A DNA stretch of 37,140 nt from contig NZ_LOJP01000001.1 of assembly GCF_001553785.1 (NCBI RefSeq), forward strand, positions 796,990 to 834,129. The letters run 5' to 3'. Positions within the stretch are counted from its first letter, which is position 1. Each line of letters begins with the position of its first letter. The notes under the pieces are model-generated. The model was not told the DNA's origin. It saw nothing but the letters and a program-made list of their open reading frames with translations, and made no database searches. The position numbers and the translations under genes were made by a program. Shown in pieces: positions 13,994 through 22,494 of the stretch. This stretch comes from Actinoplanes sp. TFC3. GTDB lineage: Bacteria > Actinomycetota > Actinomycetes > Mycobacteriales > Micromonosporaceae.

Positions 13994-15415
13994 TCACCAG
14001 GTGTAGAAGTTGCTCTGCGTCTGCGCGTTGAACACGTTCGTGCGGAACAGCCGGGCCAGGCTCACCCGGATGTCCCTGAGGTCCAGCACGTCGACACCCT
14101 TGTTGATGTCGTTGGAGTAGATGTAGCCGTTGTACCAGTACGCCGACCAGGAACCCCCGGACACCATCTGGGTGGCCGAGATCGGTCCGCGCTCCCAGTA
14201 CGCGATCTCCTTGGGCGAGCTCGAGTCGGTGAAGTCCCACACCGAGATGCCGCCCTGGTACCACGCCTGCACCATGATGTCGCGGCCCGGCACCGGGATC
14301 AGCGAGCCGTTGTGGGCCACGCAGTTCTCCGTGTCGGCGTTGGTCCGCGGGATCTTGAAGTAGCTGCGGAACACCAGCTTGCGGTGGTCGCCACGGCCCA
14401 CGATGTCGTAGATGCCGTCGGCCCCGCGGTTCGGGCCGACCTCCGGGTTGCAGGTCGCGCGCCCGCCACCACCCAGCTCGTCGGTGAACACCACCTTGGT
14501 GGCGCTGTTGTTGAACGTCGCCGAGTGCCAGAACGCGAAGTTCTCGGTGTCGCGCACCGACGTGATCACCCGCGGCGCGGTGCGCTTCGAGATGTCGAAC
14601 AGCACGCCGTCACCCATGCAGGCGCCGGCGGCCAGGTCCTTGTCCGCGTACACGGTGATGTCGTGGCAGCCGGTGGTCGGTGACTGACCGTTGGGGCCAC
14701 CCGGGTAGCCGCCGTCCGGGAACAGGATCGGTGCCGCGACTACCGAGGCGCCCGCCGGGTTGCGCTTGGGCACCTTGACGATCGAGATCTTGTCGTGCGG
14801 CAGGGCGCAGTTCGGCTGATCCACCCCGGCCAAGTTGTAGGACGACACGTACAGGTAGACGTTGGGATCCCCGGCCTTGCCCGGCACGAGCGTCTGGGTG
14901 TGCGACCCGCAATCGGTCTTGATCGACTTCAGGTACGCCGGGGTCAGCGGGTCCGTGATGTCGAAGATCTTGATGCCTTCCCAGCGCTCACCGGGTGCGT
15001 CGGCGGTTGACGCGGCGTTGTTGCACGAGTCGTTGGTCCGCTGCGAGTCGGTCGCCAGGAACAGCAGGTTCCCGCTGATCGAGACATCGTTCTGCGAGCC
15101 GGGACACAGCACCTGCGCGGCCAGCGAGGTGGCCTTCGGGTTGCTGATGTCGTAGACGGCGAACCCGTTGTAGTTGCCGCCGAAGGCATAGTGGCCCTTG
15201 AAGGCCCAGTCCGAGTTCGTCGACGTGGCGAACGGGCCGGTCTTGGGCACGTACGCGATCTGCTTGAGGTTGGGCGTGCTGACGATCTCATCGACGCCTG
15301 GGATCGTTCCCGGATCCGACGGCGCCTGGGCTGCGCCGCTGGCGGGTGTCGTCAGCAGGCCGGCTGTGATCGTGGCTGCGCTGAGAACGGCCAGTCTCGT
15401 GAACCGCCGATTCAT
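13994..15415 (-). CDS. Secreted LVIVD-repeat beta-propeller protein
   Basis: A 473-aa protein with a signal peptide (RLAVLSAATITAGLLTTPAS). The body is a series of blade-like repeats with aromatic and Asp turns: HYAFGGNYNGFAVYDISNP, WEGIKIFDITDPLTPAYL, GDGVLFDISKRTAPRVI, GGISVWDFTDSSSPKEIAYW, GYIYSNDINKGVDVLDLRD. These fit the LVIVD repeat family, thought to fold as a beta-propeller, and found in many secreted actinobacterial proteins of unknown function. Several Cys are present (LCPGSQND, CNNAAS, TDCGSHTQ, TTGCHD, GACMGDG), plausible disulfides. ATG 15415 is preceded by gtgcggaaggagctcc. Divergent from the DUF305 gene, 97 bp between start codons, so they may share regulation. Confidence 0.88.
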   Translation of the reverse strand: MNRRFTRLAVLSAATITAGLLTTPASGAAQAPSDPGTIPGVDEIVSTPNLKQIAYVPKTGPFATSTNSDWAFKGHYAFGGNYNGFAVYDISNPKATSLAAQVLCPGSQNDVSISGNLLFLATDSQRTNDSCNNAASTADAPGERWEGIKIFDITDPLTPAYLKSIKTDCGSHTQTLVPGKAGDPNVYLYVSSYNLAGVDQPNCALPHDKISIVKVPKRNPAGASVVAAPILFPDGGYPGGPNGQSPTTGCHDITVYADKDLAAGACMGDGVLFDISKRTAPRVITSVRDTENFAFWHSATFNNSATKVVFTDELGGGGRATCNPEVGPNRGADGIYDIVGRGDHRKLVFRSYFKIPRTNADTENCVAHNGSLIPVPGRDIMVQAWYQGGISVWDFTDSSSPKEIAYWERGPISATQMVSGGSWSAYWYNGYIYSNDINKGVDVLDLRDIRVSLARLFRTNVFNAQTQSNFYTW

Positions 15416-15512
15416 GGAGCTCCTTCCGCACGATACGTATTTACCTTCATCGCTACAGTAGTGGGACGAACCACCGGCGGGAATATTTGTTTACATGGAT
15501 GAAAAGGTGCCG

Positions 15513-16187
15513 ATGAACAGACGTACCGTCACCAGGGCCGCCCTGATTGCCGTCGTGCTCGCCGCGATCGTCGGCGGTGCCGTGCTGGTCAGCCGTTCGA
15601 CCGGGGAGCGGTCGGCCGCGGCACCGCGGCCCAGCGCCGTAGCGACCTCACCGCAGCGCGTGATCGTGCCCGGTCGCCCCGGCGAATCGGCAAAGGTCAC
15701 CGACTCCGAGCGGGTGAAGGCGCCGGACGGCTCGACCTACAACGCGGTCGACACGGCCTTCGCCCAGATGATGATCGTCCACCATGCGCAGGCGGTGACG
15801 ATGAGCGAGCTGGCCCCCGGCCGAGCGGGAAACAAGCAGCTAGCGGCGCTGGCCGATCGCATCGGCGCCGCGCAGAAGCCGGAAATCACCTGGATGCAGG
15901 GCTGGCTACGCGACCGCCGGCTGCCGCTCAGCGACCCGTCCCACAACCACAGCACCATGCCGGGCATGCAAACCGAGGCGGACCTGACCGCGCTCGCCGG
16001 GCTCACGGGCACCAGCTTCGACCGCAAATTCATCGCGATGATGTCGGCCCACCACCGCGGCGCGATGCAGATGGCCCGCGACGTGCTGGCCGGCGGGACG
16101 GACGTGCCGGTCAACGAGTTCGCCGGCGAGGTGGCCATCGAACAGGGCAGCGAGATCCAGCGGATGAACCAGCTCGGCGTCGTCTAA
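15513..16187 (+). CDS. DUF305 membrane-anchored or secreted protein
   Basis: A 224-aa protein. An N-terminal hydrophobic segment (LIAVVLAAIVGGAVLVS) acts as anchor or signal. Two copies of the DUF305 histidine motif follow: MMIVHHAQAVTMSEL and MMSAHHRGAMQMARDVL, each with paired His and Met, and an intervening SHNHSTMPGM segment also rich in His and Met. DUF305 is a ferritin-like four-helix bundle family; the His and Met content suggests metal, perhaps copper, binding, which is inference. ATG 15513 is preferred because gaaaagg lies just upstream; ATG 15495 would add six residues. It converges with the HAD gene, overlapping by 4 bp. Confidence 0.9.
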   Translation: MNRRTVTRAALIAVVLAAIVGGAVLVSRSTGERSAAAPRPSAVATSPQRVIVPGRPGESAKVTDSERVKAPDGSTYNAVDTAFAQMMIVHHAQAVTMSELAPGRAGNKQLAALADRIGAAQKPEITWMQGWLRDRRLPLSDPSHNHSTMPGMQTEADLTALAGLTGTSFDRKFIAMMSAHHRGAMQMARDVLAGGTDVPVNEFAGEVAIEQGSEIQRMNQLGVV

Positions 16188-16933
16188 GAAAGCCAAGCCG
16201 GAAGATCAGCAACGGAATTCATCTCGTACGAGGCCAGCGCCAGATCCGTGCGGCTGCGCTGATCGGCGTACTTTCCGGTGCGCACCTGCACCGCGCATGC
16301 CCCGCCCGCGAGGGCCATGGCGATGTCGGTGCTGCGATCGTCGCCCGCCACCCACACGTCCGTTGCGTCGCCGGCGGCCAGGCGCAGAAAGTCCACGCTG
16401 GGCTTGCCGAGCAGCCCGGCCTCGACCTCGGCGGCGTACTCGACAGCCGCGACGAGGGCACCCGTGTCCAGATGGTCACCGTCGGCGTTACGGGAGTATC
16501 GCCCCCGCTGCAACGCAACCAACTCGGCGCCGCCGCGGACTGCCCGGAACGCCGCATCCAGCCGCTCGTACGTCAGCTCCTCGTGACAGTCACCGATGAT
16601 CACGTGGGTTGGTGCCTCGTCCGTCAGGGTGCAATGTTCCGCCAGCTCACCGCGTACGGCGGCATTGCCCAGCAGCAGCACCCGCGCGCCCGGCACGCCG
16701 TCCAGGTGGCGTTGCGCCGCGGTCACGGGCGTGAAGAGGTCTCCAGGCCCGGCCGGCACGCCGCGGCTGCGAGCCCGGGCCAGTAAGCTTTCGGCGGACT
16801 GAGAGTCGGTGTTGGTGAAGAAGCGCACCTGGATGCCGCGCCGGCGCAGGGTCTGCACGGCGGCTGCGGCGCCTGGCACCGGCGCTCCGCGGTCGTACAT
16901 GGTCCCGTCGAGGTCAAGCAGCACAAGGCGCAA
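16184..16933 (-). CDS. HAD-superfamily phosphatase, subfamily IIA (NagD-like)
   Basis: A 249-aa cytoplasmic phosphatase. Motif I is LLDLDGTMYD (Asp7, Asp9); motif II is FFTNTDS; a type C2 cap follows (APTHVIIGDCHEELTYERLD). The motif III region is GKPSVDFL with the Lys, and motif IV is VWVAGDDRSTDIAMALAGG with paired Asp. This arrangement is typical of NagD, p-nitrophenylphosphatase and LHPP-like enzymes acting on small phosphometabolites; the substrate is not deducible. TTG 16933 is chosen because aaggaagga lies about 10 nt upstream; GTG 16972 is the alternative, with no ribosome binding site. The much longer open frame upstream, to 17785, is Arg/Pro-rich and antisense to two other genes, so it is not taken as coding. 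Confidence 0.88.
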   Translation of the reverse strand: MRLVLLDLDGTMYDRGAPVPGAAAAVQTLRRRGIQVRFFTNTDSQSAESLLARARSRGVPAGPGDLFTPVTAAQRHLDGVPGARVLLLGNAAVRGELAEHCTLTDEAPTHVIIGDCHEELTYERLDAAFRAVRGGAELVALQRGRYSRNADGDHLDTGALVAAVEYAAEVEAGLLGKPSVDFLRLAAGDATDVWVAGDDRSTDIAMALAGGACAVQVRTGKYADQRSRTDLALASYEMNSVADLPAWLS

Positions 16934-17025
16934 GGGAACGCCATCCTTCCTTCGTGACGTTGCTTCGCTCACGATATCCACTGGCGAGATGCGCGGCGCC
17001 GGTGTTTGCCGATAGGTTGTCGTGT

Positions 17026-17523
17026 ATGGAGCTGAGAGGGATGCTGCGGCGTGCGCGGCTCTCGCTTGTCGCTTCGCTGTTCCTGGCCGCGCTGCTGCCT
17101 TCGGTGCCTGCGGCGGTCTCGGGTCTGCCCGACGGGACCTCGACCGTCGCTGTTGTCGCCGAGGGAATTGCGTCGGCGCCGGCTGCCCTGGGTGGACTTG
17201 CCGGCGGGCCGGTTGCTCCCGAGGGCACTGCCGGCGGTCCGGCCGGGCTGACTGGCGGGCCGCTGGCGCTTGGCGGGCTTGCCGATGGCCCACTGGCGCT
17301 TGGCGGGCGTGGTGCCGAGCCCGCTGCGGGTGAGTTTGCGGCTGCTTCGAGCGTTGTCTCGGGGACGGTTGGTGCGGGCGCGCACGGGGCTGCGGTTGCG
17401 GTTCTGGGTGCGCTTGTCGTGCTTCTTGTTGCCGGAGCGCCTGTTCGTGGCCGGGTTGCCCGGTTGCGCGGGGTGGCCGGTGGCGGTGCTGCCGGGCCGC
17501 GGGCTCCTCCCAGCGTTGCCTGA
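17026..17523 (+). CDS. Gly/Ala-rich membrane protein of unknown function
   Basis: A 165-aa protein starting at ATG 17026. An N-terminal hydrophobic segment (RLSLVASLFLAALLPSVPA) looks like a signal peptide. The middle is low-complexity, with repeating GG-LA-GGP units (GGLAGGPVAPEGTAGG, LTGGPLALGGLADGPLALGG), encoded partly by a repeated ctggcgcttggcggg. A second membrane helix follows (GAAVAVLGALVVLLVAG) with a basic Arg-rich end, giving an inside C-terminus. I do not recognise it. The ribosome binding site is weak. It sits 95 bp before the coiled-coil protein gene on the same strand and might be co-transcribed with it. Confidence 0.6.
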   Translation: MELRGMLRRARLSLVASLFLAALLPSVPAAVSGLPDGTSTVAVVAEGIASAPAALGGLAGGPVAPEGTAGGPAGLTGGPLALGGLADGPLALGGRGAEPAAGEFAAASSVVSGTVGAGAHGAAVAVLGALVVLLVAGAPVRGRVARLRGVAGGGAAGPRAPPSVA

Positions 17524-17618
17524 TCGATACGGCTGGGCCCCTGTGTTTCCGGCGTTTGCTTGCAGAAAAACCGGGGTCATCGATTATTGGCGCTCGTTGG
17601 TGGATAAGGAACAGGAAC

Positions 17619-18647
17619 ATGGACATCGCCCTCCAGCTTCTCGATGGCAACAGCGGACGGGTTGCGGTCATCTGGCTCGCCCTGATCGTGCTGGCCCTGG
17701 TTGCGCTTGTCGGCCTGGCGCTGCCGCATGGCGTGCGCCGGCCGGGGCAGATCAGCGCCTGGCTGGCCGACTCGGCTACCGCCAAGCGGGCCGAGATGGA
17801 ACGCCGGGCTGCCGAGGCTCAGGAAGTAGTGCGGTACGCCGAGGAGATCGCGGTGGCTGCCGGTGGGGCGACCGCCACTGCGGAGCGCCGGCGCGAGGAG
17901 TGCCAGCAGGCGCAGAGTGCCGTCGAGCGAGCCTGGCAGGCCTGGCAGGACGCCGATGCCGCGCTGGAGCGGGCGCGCCGGGCCACCGCGTACGCGCTGC
18001 CGGGTTCCACCCCGGCGGCGGAGACCGGCGAGGACCGCGCCCAGGCCCTGCGCCGCGCCGCGCAGGCTGCGCACCGCCGGGGTGACATTTCCGACGAGCA
18101 GTTGCTGGACGCGCTGACCCACCGCAACGGCTGGGACCCGACGCTGCACCCGGTCGAGCAGGAGCTGGTGCTGGCCCGGACCACCGTGGAACACCGCTTC
18201 GCCACGTACCAGAACGCGCTCACCTCGGAAGACGCCGCCTGGCAGGCCGCCGATGTGGCCACCGCCGCGATTCGTACGCTGCGCAAGGAGGTTGTCGAGG
18301 CGCAGGCGCTGGCCGACGCCGCGCGGCAGGCGTTGCCGGAGCAGGCGCGAGCGATTCTCGACGCCGCCGGTCCCAACACGGTTGTGGTCACCACGCAGCG
18401 GATCACCGTCGAGTCGGCTGCCCCGCAGCGGCCCGGCACGCTGCTCGAATCGCTTACCGAGAAGCCCGCCGTGGCCGATGTTGTCATGGCGATGGACGCG
18501 GTGGTCACGATGCCGATCCAGCGGACCGCCTCGCTGGCGGCAGACGCGAGCAGCGACACCACAGTCATCATGACCACTTCACAGCGCAGCGTGCCGGCCT
18601 GGGCCCAGCCCACCGCGAGCCGGCCGATCATCGCCGCTGCCCGCTGA
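17619..18647 (+). CDS. Membrane-anchored coiled-coil protein, unknown function
   Basis: A 342-aa protein. Residues 12-38 are a membrane helix (GRVAVIWLALIVLALVALVG). Residues 50-260 are almost continuous Ala/Glu/Arg-rich helix with coiled-coil character (AEMERRAAEAQEVVRYAEEI, CQQAQSAVERAWQAWQDADA, LRRAAQAAHRRGDISDEQLL, LRKEVVEAQALADAARQALP). The last 80 residues are Thr/Val/Pro-rich, probably disordered (NTVVVTTQRITVESA, TTVIMTTSQRSVPAWAQPTA). It is likely anchored by its N-terminus with a large cytoplasmic part. ATG 17619 has aagga 8 nt upstream. No family recognised; a cell-architecture role would be a guess. Confidence 0.8.
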   Translation: MDIALQLLDGNSGRVAVIWLALIVLALVALVGLALPHGVRRPGQISAWLADSATAKRAEMERRAAEAQEVVRYAEEIAVAAGGATATAERRREECQQAQSAVERAWQAWQDADAALERARRATAYALPGSTPAAETGEDRAQALRRAAQAAHRRGDISDEQLLDALTHRNGWDPTLHPVEQELVLARTTVEHRFATYQNALTSEDAAWQAADVATAAIRTLRKEVVEAQALADAARQALPEQARAILDAAGPNTVVVTTQRITVESAAPQRPGTLLESLTEKPAVADVVMAMDAVVTMPIQRTASLAADASSDTTVIMTTSQRSVPAWAQPTASRPIIAAAR

Positions 18648-18874
18648 CCCCCACGCGCGTCGCCCTCACCACCTCGCGCGCCTTCCGTCCGACGCTGGTG
18701 GCCAGGCCGGTCGCGTCCGGCGGGGCGCTGGGCTCGGCGATGGTGGACGGGAGCAATTCGCACGCGATTACCAACGCGCCGCTGCTCCCGCACGAGTGCG
18801 CCAACCTGGCCGAAGCAGTCCTGGCCCGAGCCGCAGCTTGAACCCGTCACCGCCGCCATGAACGGGGCCAGAGT
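18648..18874. other. Short intergenic stretch with a possible orphan C-terminus
   Basis: A plus-strand frame here gives VDGSNSHAITNAPLLPHECA, then NLAEAVLARAAA and a stop at about 18842. It begins at an internal ATG without a ribosome binding site. It could be the tail of a lost gene, or chance. No terminator hairpin is obvious between the converging coiled-coil and response-regulator genes. Confidence 0.35.
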
Positions 18875-19531
18875 TCAGGTGCGCGGCTCGACCAGGCCTT
18901 TGTCGTAGGCGAAGATGACGGCTTGGATGCGGTCGCGGGCGCCGATCTTGGCGAGCACCCGGCCCACGTGCTTCTTCACTGTGGACTCGGTGAGGACCAG
19001 ACGGTCGGCGATCTCGGTGTTTGTCCAGCCGCGGCCGATGGCCACCAGAACCTCGTGCTCGCGTTCGCTCAGCGACTCGAGCCCGGGATCGGCCGGGGCC
19101 GGGCCGCGGGCGCGGCTGGTGTACGCGTCCATCAGCCGGCGGGTCAGGCTCGGGGCCACCACACCGTCCCCGGTGGCCACCGCGCGGATGCCGGCCAGCA
19201 GCTCCTCGGGGCGGGCGTCCTTGAGCAGGAAACCGCTGGCCCCGGCGCGCAGGCCCGCGTACACGTACTCGTCGAGGTCGAACGTGGTCAGGATGAGCAC
19301 TCGGGCGCGGCCCCCGGCGGCGGTGATCCGGCGCGTCGCCTCGATGCCGTCCATTCCGGGCATGCGCACGTCCATGAGGACCACGTCGGGGCGCAGATCG
19401 GCGGTCATCCGTACGGCCTCGGCCCCGTTCGCCGCCTCCCCGATCGCGGCCATGCCCTCGGTGCCCTCCAGGAGCATCCGGAACCCCATGCGCTGCAAGG
19501 GCTGGTCATCGGCGATCAGCACCGTGGTCAT
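18875..19531 (-). CDS. NarL/FixJ-type response regulator
   Basis: A 218-aa protein. The receiver domain starts MTTVLIADDQPLQRMGFRML with the acidic pair Asp8/Asp9, phospho-acceptor Asp54 in VVLMDVRMPGMDG, the conserved Thr in LILTTFD and the Lys in FLLKDARPEE. The C-terminal LuxR HTH is LSEREHEVLVAIGRGWTNTE, then LTESTVKKHVGRVLAKIGAR. Phosphorylated by the overlapping kinase, it should dimerise and bind an inverted repeat; the palindrome 22475-22494 before the transporter operon is the obvious candidate. ATG 19531 overlaps the kinase stop (ATGA), and ggagg lies 5 nt upstream within the kinase gene. Last gene of the ABC-kinase-regulator operon. Confidence 0.95.
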   Translation of the reverse strand: MTTVLIADDQPLQRMGFRMLLEGTEGMAAIGEAANGAEAVRMTADLRPDVVLMDVRMPGMDGIEATRRITAAGGRARVLILTTFDLDEYVYAGLRAGASGFLLKDARPEELLAGIRAVATGDGVVAPSLTRRLMDAYTSRARGPAPADPGLESLSEREHEVLVAIGRGWTNTEIADRLVLTESTVKKHVGRVLAKIGARDRIQAVIFAYDKGLVEPRT

Positions 19532-20724
19532 CGAGCCTCCATCCGCACGTCCACCGCCCATCCGCCGTCGTCGCGGCGGCCGGTAACGACCTCGCCACCG
19601 TAGAGCCCCGCCCGTTCGCGGATGCCGACCAGGCCGTGACCGGGCTCGCCGGGGGCGGGGGGTGGGTGCTCGCCGGCGGTGTTGAGGACCTGGATGCGTA
19701 CCTGGCCTGCGGTGACGTTGATGAGGACCGTGGCAGCTGTGGTCGTACCGGCGTGCTTGATGATGTTGGTCAGGGCTTCTTGCACGATCCGGTAGACCGC
19801 CAGCTGGATGCCGCTCTTGAGCTCGTGCACCGCGCCGGACGTACGGTAATCGACGGGCAGCCCGGCCGCACGCACCCGAGCCACCAGATCGTCAAGTTCG
19901 GCCAGATCCGGCTGCGGGGTCAGGCCGTCCTCCTCGCCGCCATCGCGCAGCACGCCCAGCACCCGGCGCAGCTCACCCAGCGCCTGCCGGCCCGTTTCAC
20001 CGATCAGCCGCAGCGGCTCGGCGGACTTCTCCCCGCGATTGCTCGCCAGCAGCGCAGCCCCGTCGGCCAGCCCGATCATGACCGACAGGTTGTGCCCCAC
20101 GATGTCGTGCATCTCCCGGGCCACCCGCGACCGCTCGGTGGCTGCAGTCAGCTGAACTCGCTGGTCCCGCTCGACTTCCAGGCGGGCCGCGCGGTCCTCC
20201 AACGCGGCCAGGTAGGCGGCCCGCGTGCGCACCATCAACCCGATCGAAGAGGCGGCCGTGGTCGTGCCCAGCAACAGGAACAGCCCGACGAGGGTACGTT
20301 CAAACGGCACCAGCAGCAGCACCGCCAGCGTCAACTGCGCCGCCGTGACCGCAAATGCCCAAGCCAGCCCGCGCAGCGAACCGTAGACGGCGACGCTGTA
20401 GATCGCGATGAGCACGCTCATGCCGGCCTGCAGCCACACGCCCAGCGCGAACTGCAGCAGCGACACCACGGCGACCGCAGCGAACGTCGCCATCGGGGCC
20501 CGGCGCCGCCACCACAGCGGCAGGATCATCCCGGCGCTCAGCGCGATCAGCGCCCACCGGGGCAGATCGCGCGAGCTGACCTCGCCGAACGGACCGCCGT
20601 GCGACCCGCTCACCAGGTTGTGCACGCTGGCCCCGGTGATCATCACCAGCACGGCAAGGTCGACCAGCCACGGACGCCTCTGCAGCCGCAGCAACCAGAC
20701 CTGAAGATCACCCATCGCTACCAT
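19528..20724 (-). CDS. NarL-system sensor histidine kinase (HisKA_3)
   Basis: A 398-aa membrane kinase. About five membrane helices fill residues 20-165 with almost no extracellular loops, suggesting an intramembrane sensor (VDLAVLVMITGASVHNL, ALIALSAGMILPLWW, LQFALGVWLQAGMSVLIAIY, FLLLGTTTAASSIGLM). A short coiled coil (YLAALEDRAARLEVERDQRV) leads to the HisKA_3 dimerisation helix, with His206 in SRVAREMHDIVGHNLS. The HATPase domain has VYRIVQEALTNIIKHA (N box) and GHGLVGIRERAGLYGG (G box). Placement after an ABC-2 transporter is typical of drug- or lipid-stress sensing systems; whether the transporter takes part in sensing is inference. Start ATG 20724 or ATG 20715 (MGDLQ). Confidence 0.95.
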   Translation of the reverse strand: MVAMGDLQVWLLRLQRRPWLVDLAVLVMITGASVHNLVSGSHGGPFGEVSSRDLPRWALIALSAGMILPLWWRRRAPMATFAAVAVVSLLQFALGVWLQAGMSVLIAIYSVAVYGSLRGLAWAFAVTAAQLTLAVLLLVPFERTLVGLFLLLGTTTAASSIGLMVRTRAAYLAALEDRAARLEVERDQRVQLTAATERSRVAREMHDIVGHNLSVMIGLADGAALLASNRGEKSAEPLRLIGETGRQALGELRRVLGVLRDGGEEDGLTPQPDLAELDDLVARVRAAGLPVDYRTSGAVHELKSGIQLAVYRIVQEALTNIIKHAGTTTAATVLINVTAGQVRIQVLNTAGEHPPPAPGEPGHGLVGIRERAGLYGGEVVTGRRDDGGWAVDVRMEAR

Positions 20725-20730
20725 GATGGC

Positions 20731-21534
20731 TCACACGTCGGTCTTGACCAGCCGGTACGCCGCAGCTACCAGGGCCACCGCCACCCACCCGGCGAACACC
20801 GCCAGCCCGGCTCCCGCGCTCAGCGCGCCGTCGGCCTGGTGCACCGTCATCATCGCGCCCCCGGCGTTGCTGGGCAGGTACGGCGTGACCTGCTCGCTCC
20901 ACGAGTCCGGCAGCAGCCGGGTAAGTCCGGGAATGATCAGCAGCAGGCCGACCAGCACCGCGATGCCACCGGCGCTGGAGCGCAGCAGCATGCCCAGCGC
21001 CACCCCGAACACGCCGACCAGCGCCAGGTACAGGCCCGCGCCGATCAGGCTGCGCAGCACCCCGTCGTCGCCCAGCCCCATCGCGATCGCCTCGGTGCTG
21101 ATCAGCGGGGCCCCGGCCACGAACGCGACGATTGCCCCGACGGCGGTGACCAGGAACGCGATCGCCCCGAAGACCAGCGTCTTGGCTGCGATCACCGGCA
21201 GCCGCGCGGGCACCGCGGCGATGGTCGCACGGATCAGCCCGGTCGAGTACTCACCGGCCGCGACCAGCACGCCGAGCACGCCGATGGCGAGCGAGGCGAA
21301 GGTCGAACCGGTGAGCGCGACGGCGACGGCGCTGGTGGACACGGCCGTTCCGGGCGGGCCTTGCACGAGCCCGGGGCTGTAGGTCAATGCGGCGATCACC
21401 CCGAAGGCGGCGAGCAGGAGCAGCGAGACACCCAGGGTGATCCAGCTGGAACGCAGGGACCAGAACTTGGTCCATTCGCCGGCGATGACACCGCGGAAGG
21501 TCAGCCGGGGACGGGTGTGGGCGGCGGCGGTCAT
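20731..21534 (-). CDS. ABC-2 type transporter permease
   Basis: A 267-aa integral membrane protein with six predicted helices. The N-terminus, FRGVIAGEWTKFWSLRSSWI, is the usual cytoplasmic start of actinobacterial ABC-2 permeases. Helices follow (LGVSLLLLAAFGVIAALTY, FASLAIGVLGVLVAAGEYST, VFGAIAFLVTAVGAIVAFVA, LIGAGLYLALVGVFGVALGM, GIAVLVGLLLIIPGL, GLAVFAGWVAVALVAAAY). The GEYSTGLIRATIAAVPAR loop between helices 2 and 3 is characteristic. It pairs with the ATPase encoded just upstream (start and stop share one base, TGATG) as an exporter; substrate unknown. Confidence 0.95.
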   Translation of the reverse strand: MTAAAHTRPRLTFRGVIAGEWTKFWSLRSSWITLGVSLLLLAAFGVIAALTYSPGLVQGPPGTAVSTSAVAVALTGSTFASLAIGVLGVLVAAGEYSTGLIRATIAAVPARLPVIAAKTLVFGAIAFLVTAVGAIVAFVAGAPLISTEAIAMGLGDDGVLRSLIGAGLYLALVGVFGVALGMLLRSSAGGIAVLVGLLLIIPGLTRLLPDSWSEQVTPYLPSNAGGAMMTVHQADGALSAGAGLAVFAGWVAVALVAAAYRLVKTDV

Positions 21535-22445
21535 CAGGCGGCTACCTTCCGGTCGGAGTATTCGACAGAGTCGTGGGTGAGCTCCATGAAGGCTTGCTCC
21601 AGCGAGGTGGCTCGGGAGCTGAGTTCGTACAGCGAAATGTTGTTGAGATTGGCGATTTCCCCGACCTCGCGAGCGCTGAGACCGCTCACTTCGAGTTCGC
21701 CCGCCGCATGCGACGCGACGCTGACCCCCGGCCCGGACAGCGCATGGCGTAACCGTTCGGCGTCGTCGCTGGCCACCCGTACCCCGCCGCCGGCGTCGGC
21801 CACCAACGCTTCGACACTGGTATCGGCCAGCAACTTTCCGCGGCCGATGATCACCAGGTGGTCGGCGATCAGCGCGGTCTCACTCATCAGATGCGAGGAC
21901 AGCATCACGGTACGACCCTCGGCGGCGAGCCCGGTCAGCAGATTGCGCACCCACAGCACGCCCTCGGGATCCAGCCCGTTCACCGGCTCGTCGAGCATCA
22001 CCACTGCCGGATCGCCGAGCAGCGCGGCGGCAATGCCGAGCCGCTGACCCATGCCGAGGGAGAACGCACCCACCCTCTTGCGGGCCACCGCGGTCAGCCC
22101 GGCCAGCTCGATGACCTCATCGACCCGGCGCCTCGCGATGCCATGGGTACGTGCCAGCGACAGCAGATGGCTGAACGCGCTGCGCCCCGGGTGCACCGAC
22201 CGGGCCTCCAGCAAGGCACCGATCTCGTGCAGCGGGGCGGCGTGCTCGGCGTACCGGCGGCCGTTGACGGTCACCGACCCCGACGTCGGCGCGTCGAGCC
22301 CGATGATCATCCGCATGGTTGTCGACTTACCGGCGCCGTTGGGCCCCAGAAAGCCGGTTACCTGGCCGGGCTTCGCGGTGAAGTCGAGCCGGTCGACGAC
22401 TGTCTTGTCGCCGTAGCGCTTGGAAACCTGCCGTACCTCGATCAT
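21534..22445 (-). CDS. ABC transporter ATP-binding protein
   Basis: A 303-aa ATPase of the drug/antibiotic exporter type. Walker A is GFLGPNGAGKST (about 31-42), the Q loop is near GALLEARSV, and the signature is FSLGMGQRLGIA, a variant of LSGGQ common in this family. Walker B is VVMLDEPVNGLDPEG and the switch His is in LSSHLMSE. The C-terminal extension after residue 220 (VRVASDDAERLRHALSG, LYELSSRATSLEQAFMELT) is the usual DUF4162-like tail. First gene of a four-gene operon with the permease, kinase and response regulator. Together with the permease it probably exports a peptide or amphiphilic compound. Confidence 0.96.
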   Translation of the reverse strand: MIEVRQVSKRYGDKTVVDRLDFTAKPGQVTGFLGPNGAGKSTTMRMIIGLDAPTSGSVTVNGRRYAEHAAPLHEIGALLEARSVHPGRSAFSHLLSLARTHGIARRRVDEVIELAGLTAVARKRVGAFSLGMGQRLGIAAALLGDPAVVMLDEPVNGLDPEGVLWVRNLLTGLAAEGRTVMLSSHLMSETALIADHLVIIGRGKLLADTSVEALVADAGGGVRVASDDAERLRHALSGPGVSVASHAAGELEVSGLSAREVGEIANLNNISLYELSSRATSLEQAFMELTHDSVEYSDRKVAA

Positions 22446-22474
22446 GGGCTCAACGCTAGGCAGCGCTTCCCGCC

Positions 22475-22494
22475 CGCCCGTAGTACTACGGGCG
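22475..22494. promoter_or_regulatory. 20-bp palindrome upstream of the ABC/two-component operon
   Basis: The sequence cgcccgtagtactacgggcg is perfectly symmetric and ends 30 bp upstream of the ATPase start codon. Reading on the minus strand, a TTGACG hexamer directly precedes it and a TAGCGT hexamer lies shortly before the ATG. NarL-type regulators bind such inverted repeats and commonly autoregulate, so this is the best operator candidate for the response regulator encoded in the operon. Not proven. Confidence 0.6.

Noticed and set aside
16934..17785. Extension of the HAD protein to a much earlier start
   Set aside because: The extra 280 residues are Arg/Pro/Gln-rich, antisense to two better plus-strand genes, and a good ribosome binding site exists directly before TTG 16933.
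17270..18085. A 271-codon plus-strand frame overlapping the two unknown membrane genes
   Set aside because: Trp/Arg/Gly-rich, out of frame with the two proteins that have membrane helices and coiled coils; no good start.
19636..22047. An 803-codon open frame on the plus strand
   Set aside because: Antisense to the kinase, permease and ATPase genes; Gln/His/Arg-rich with no fold signature.
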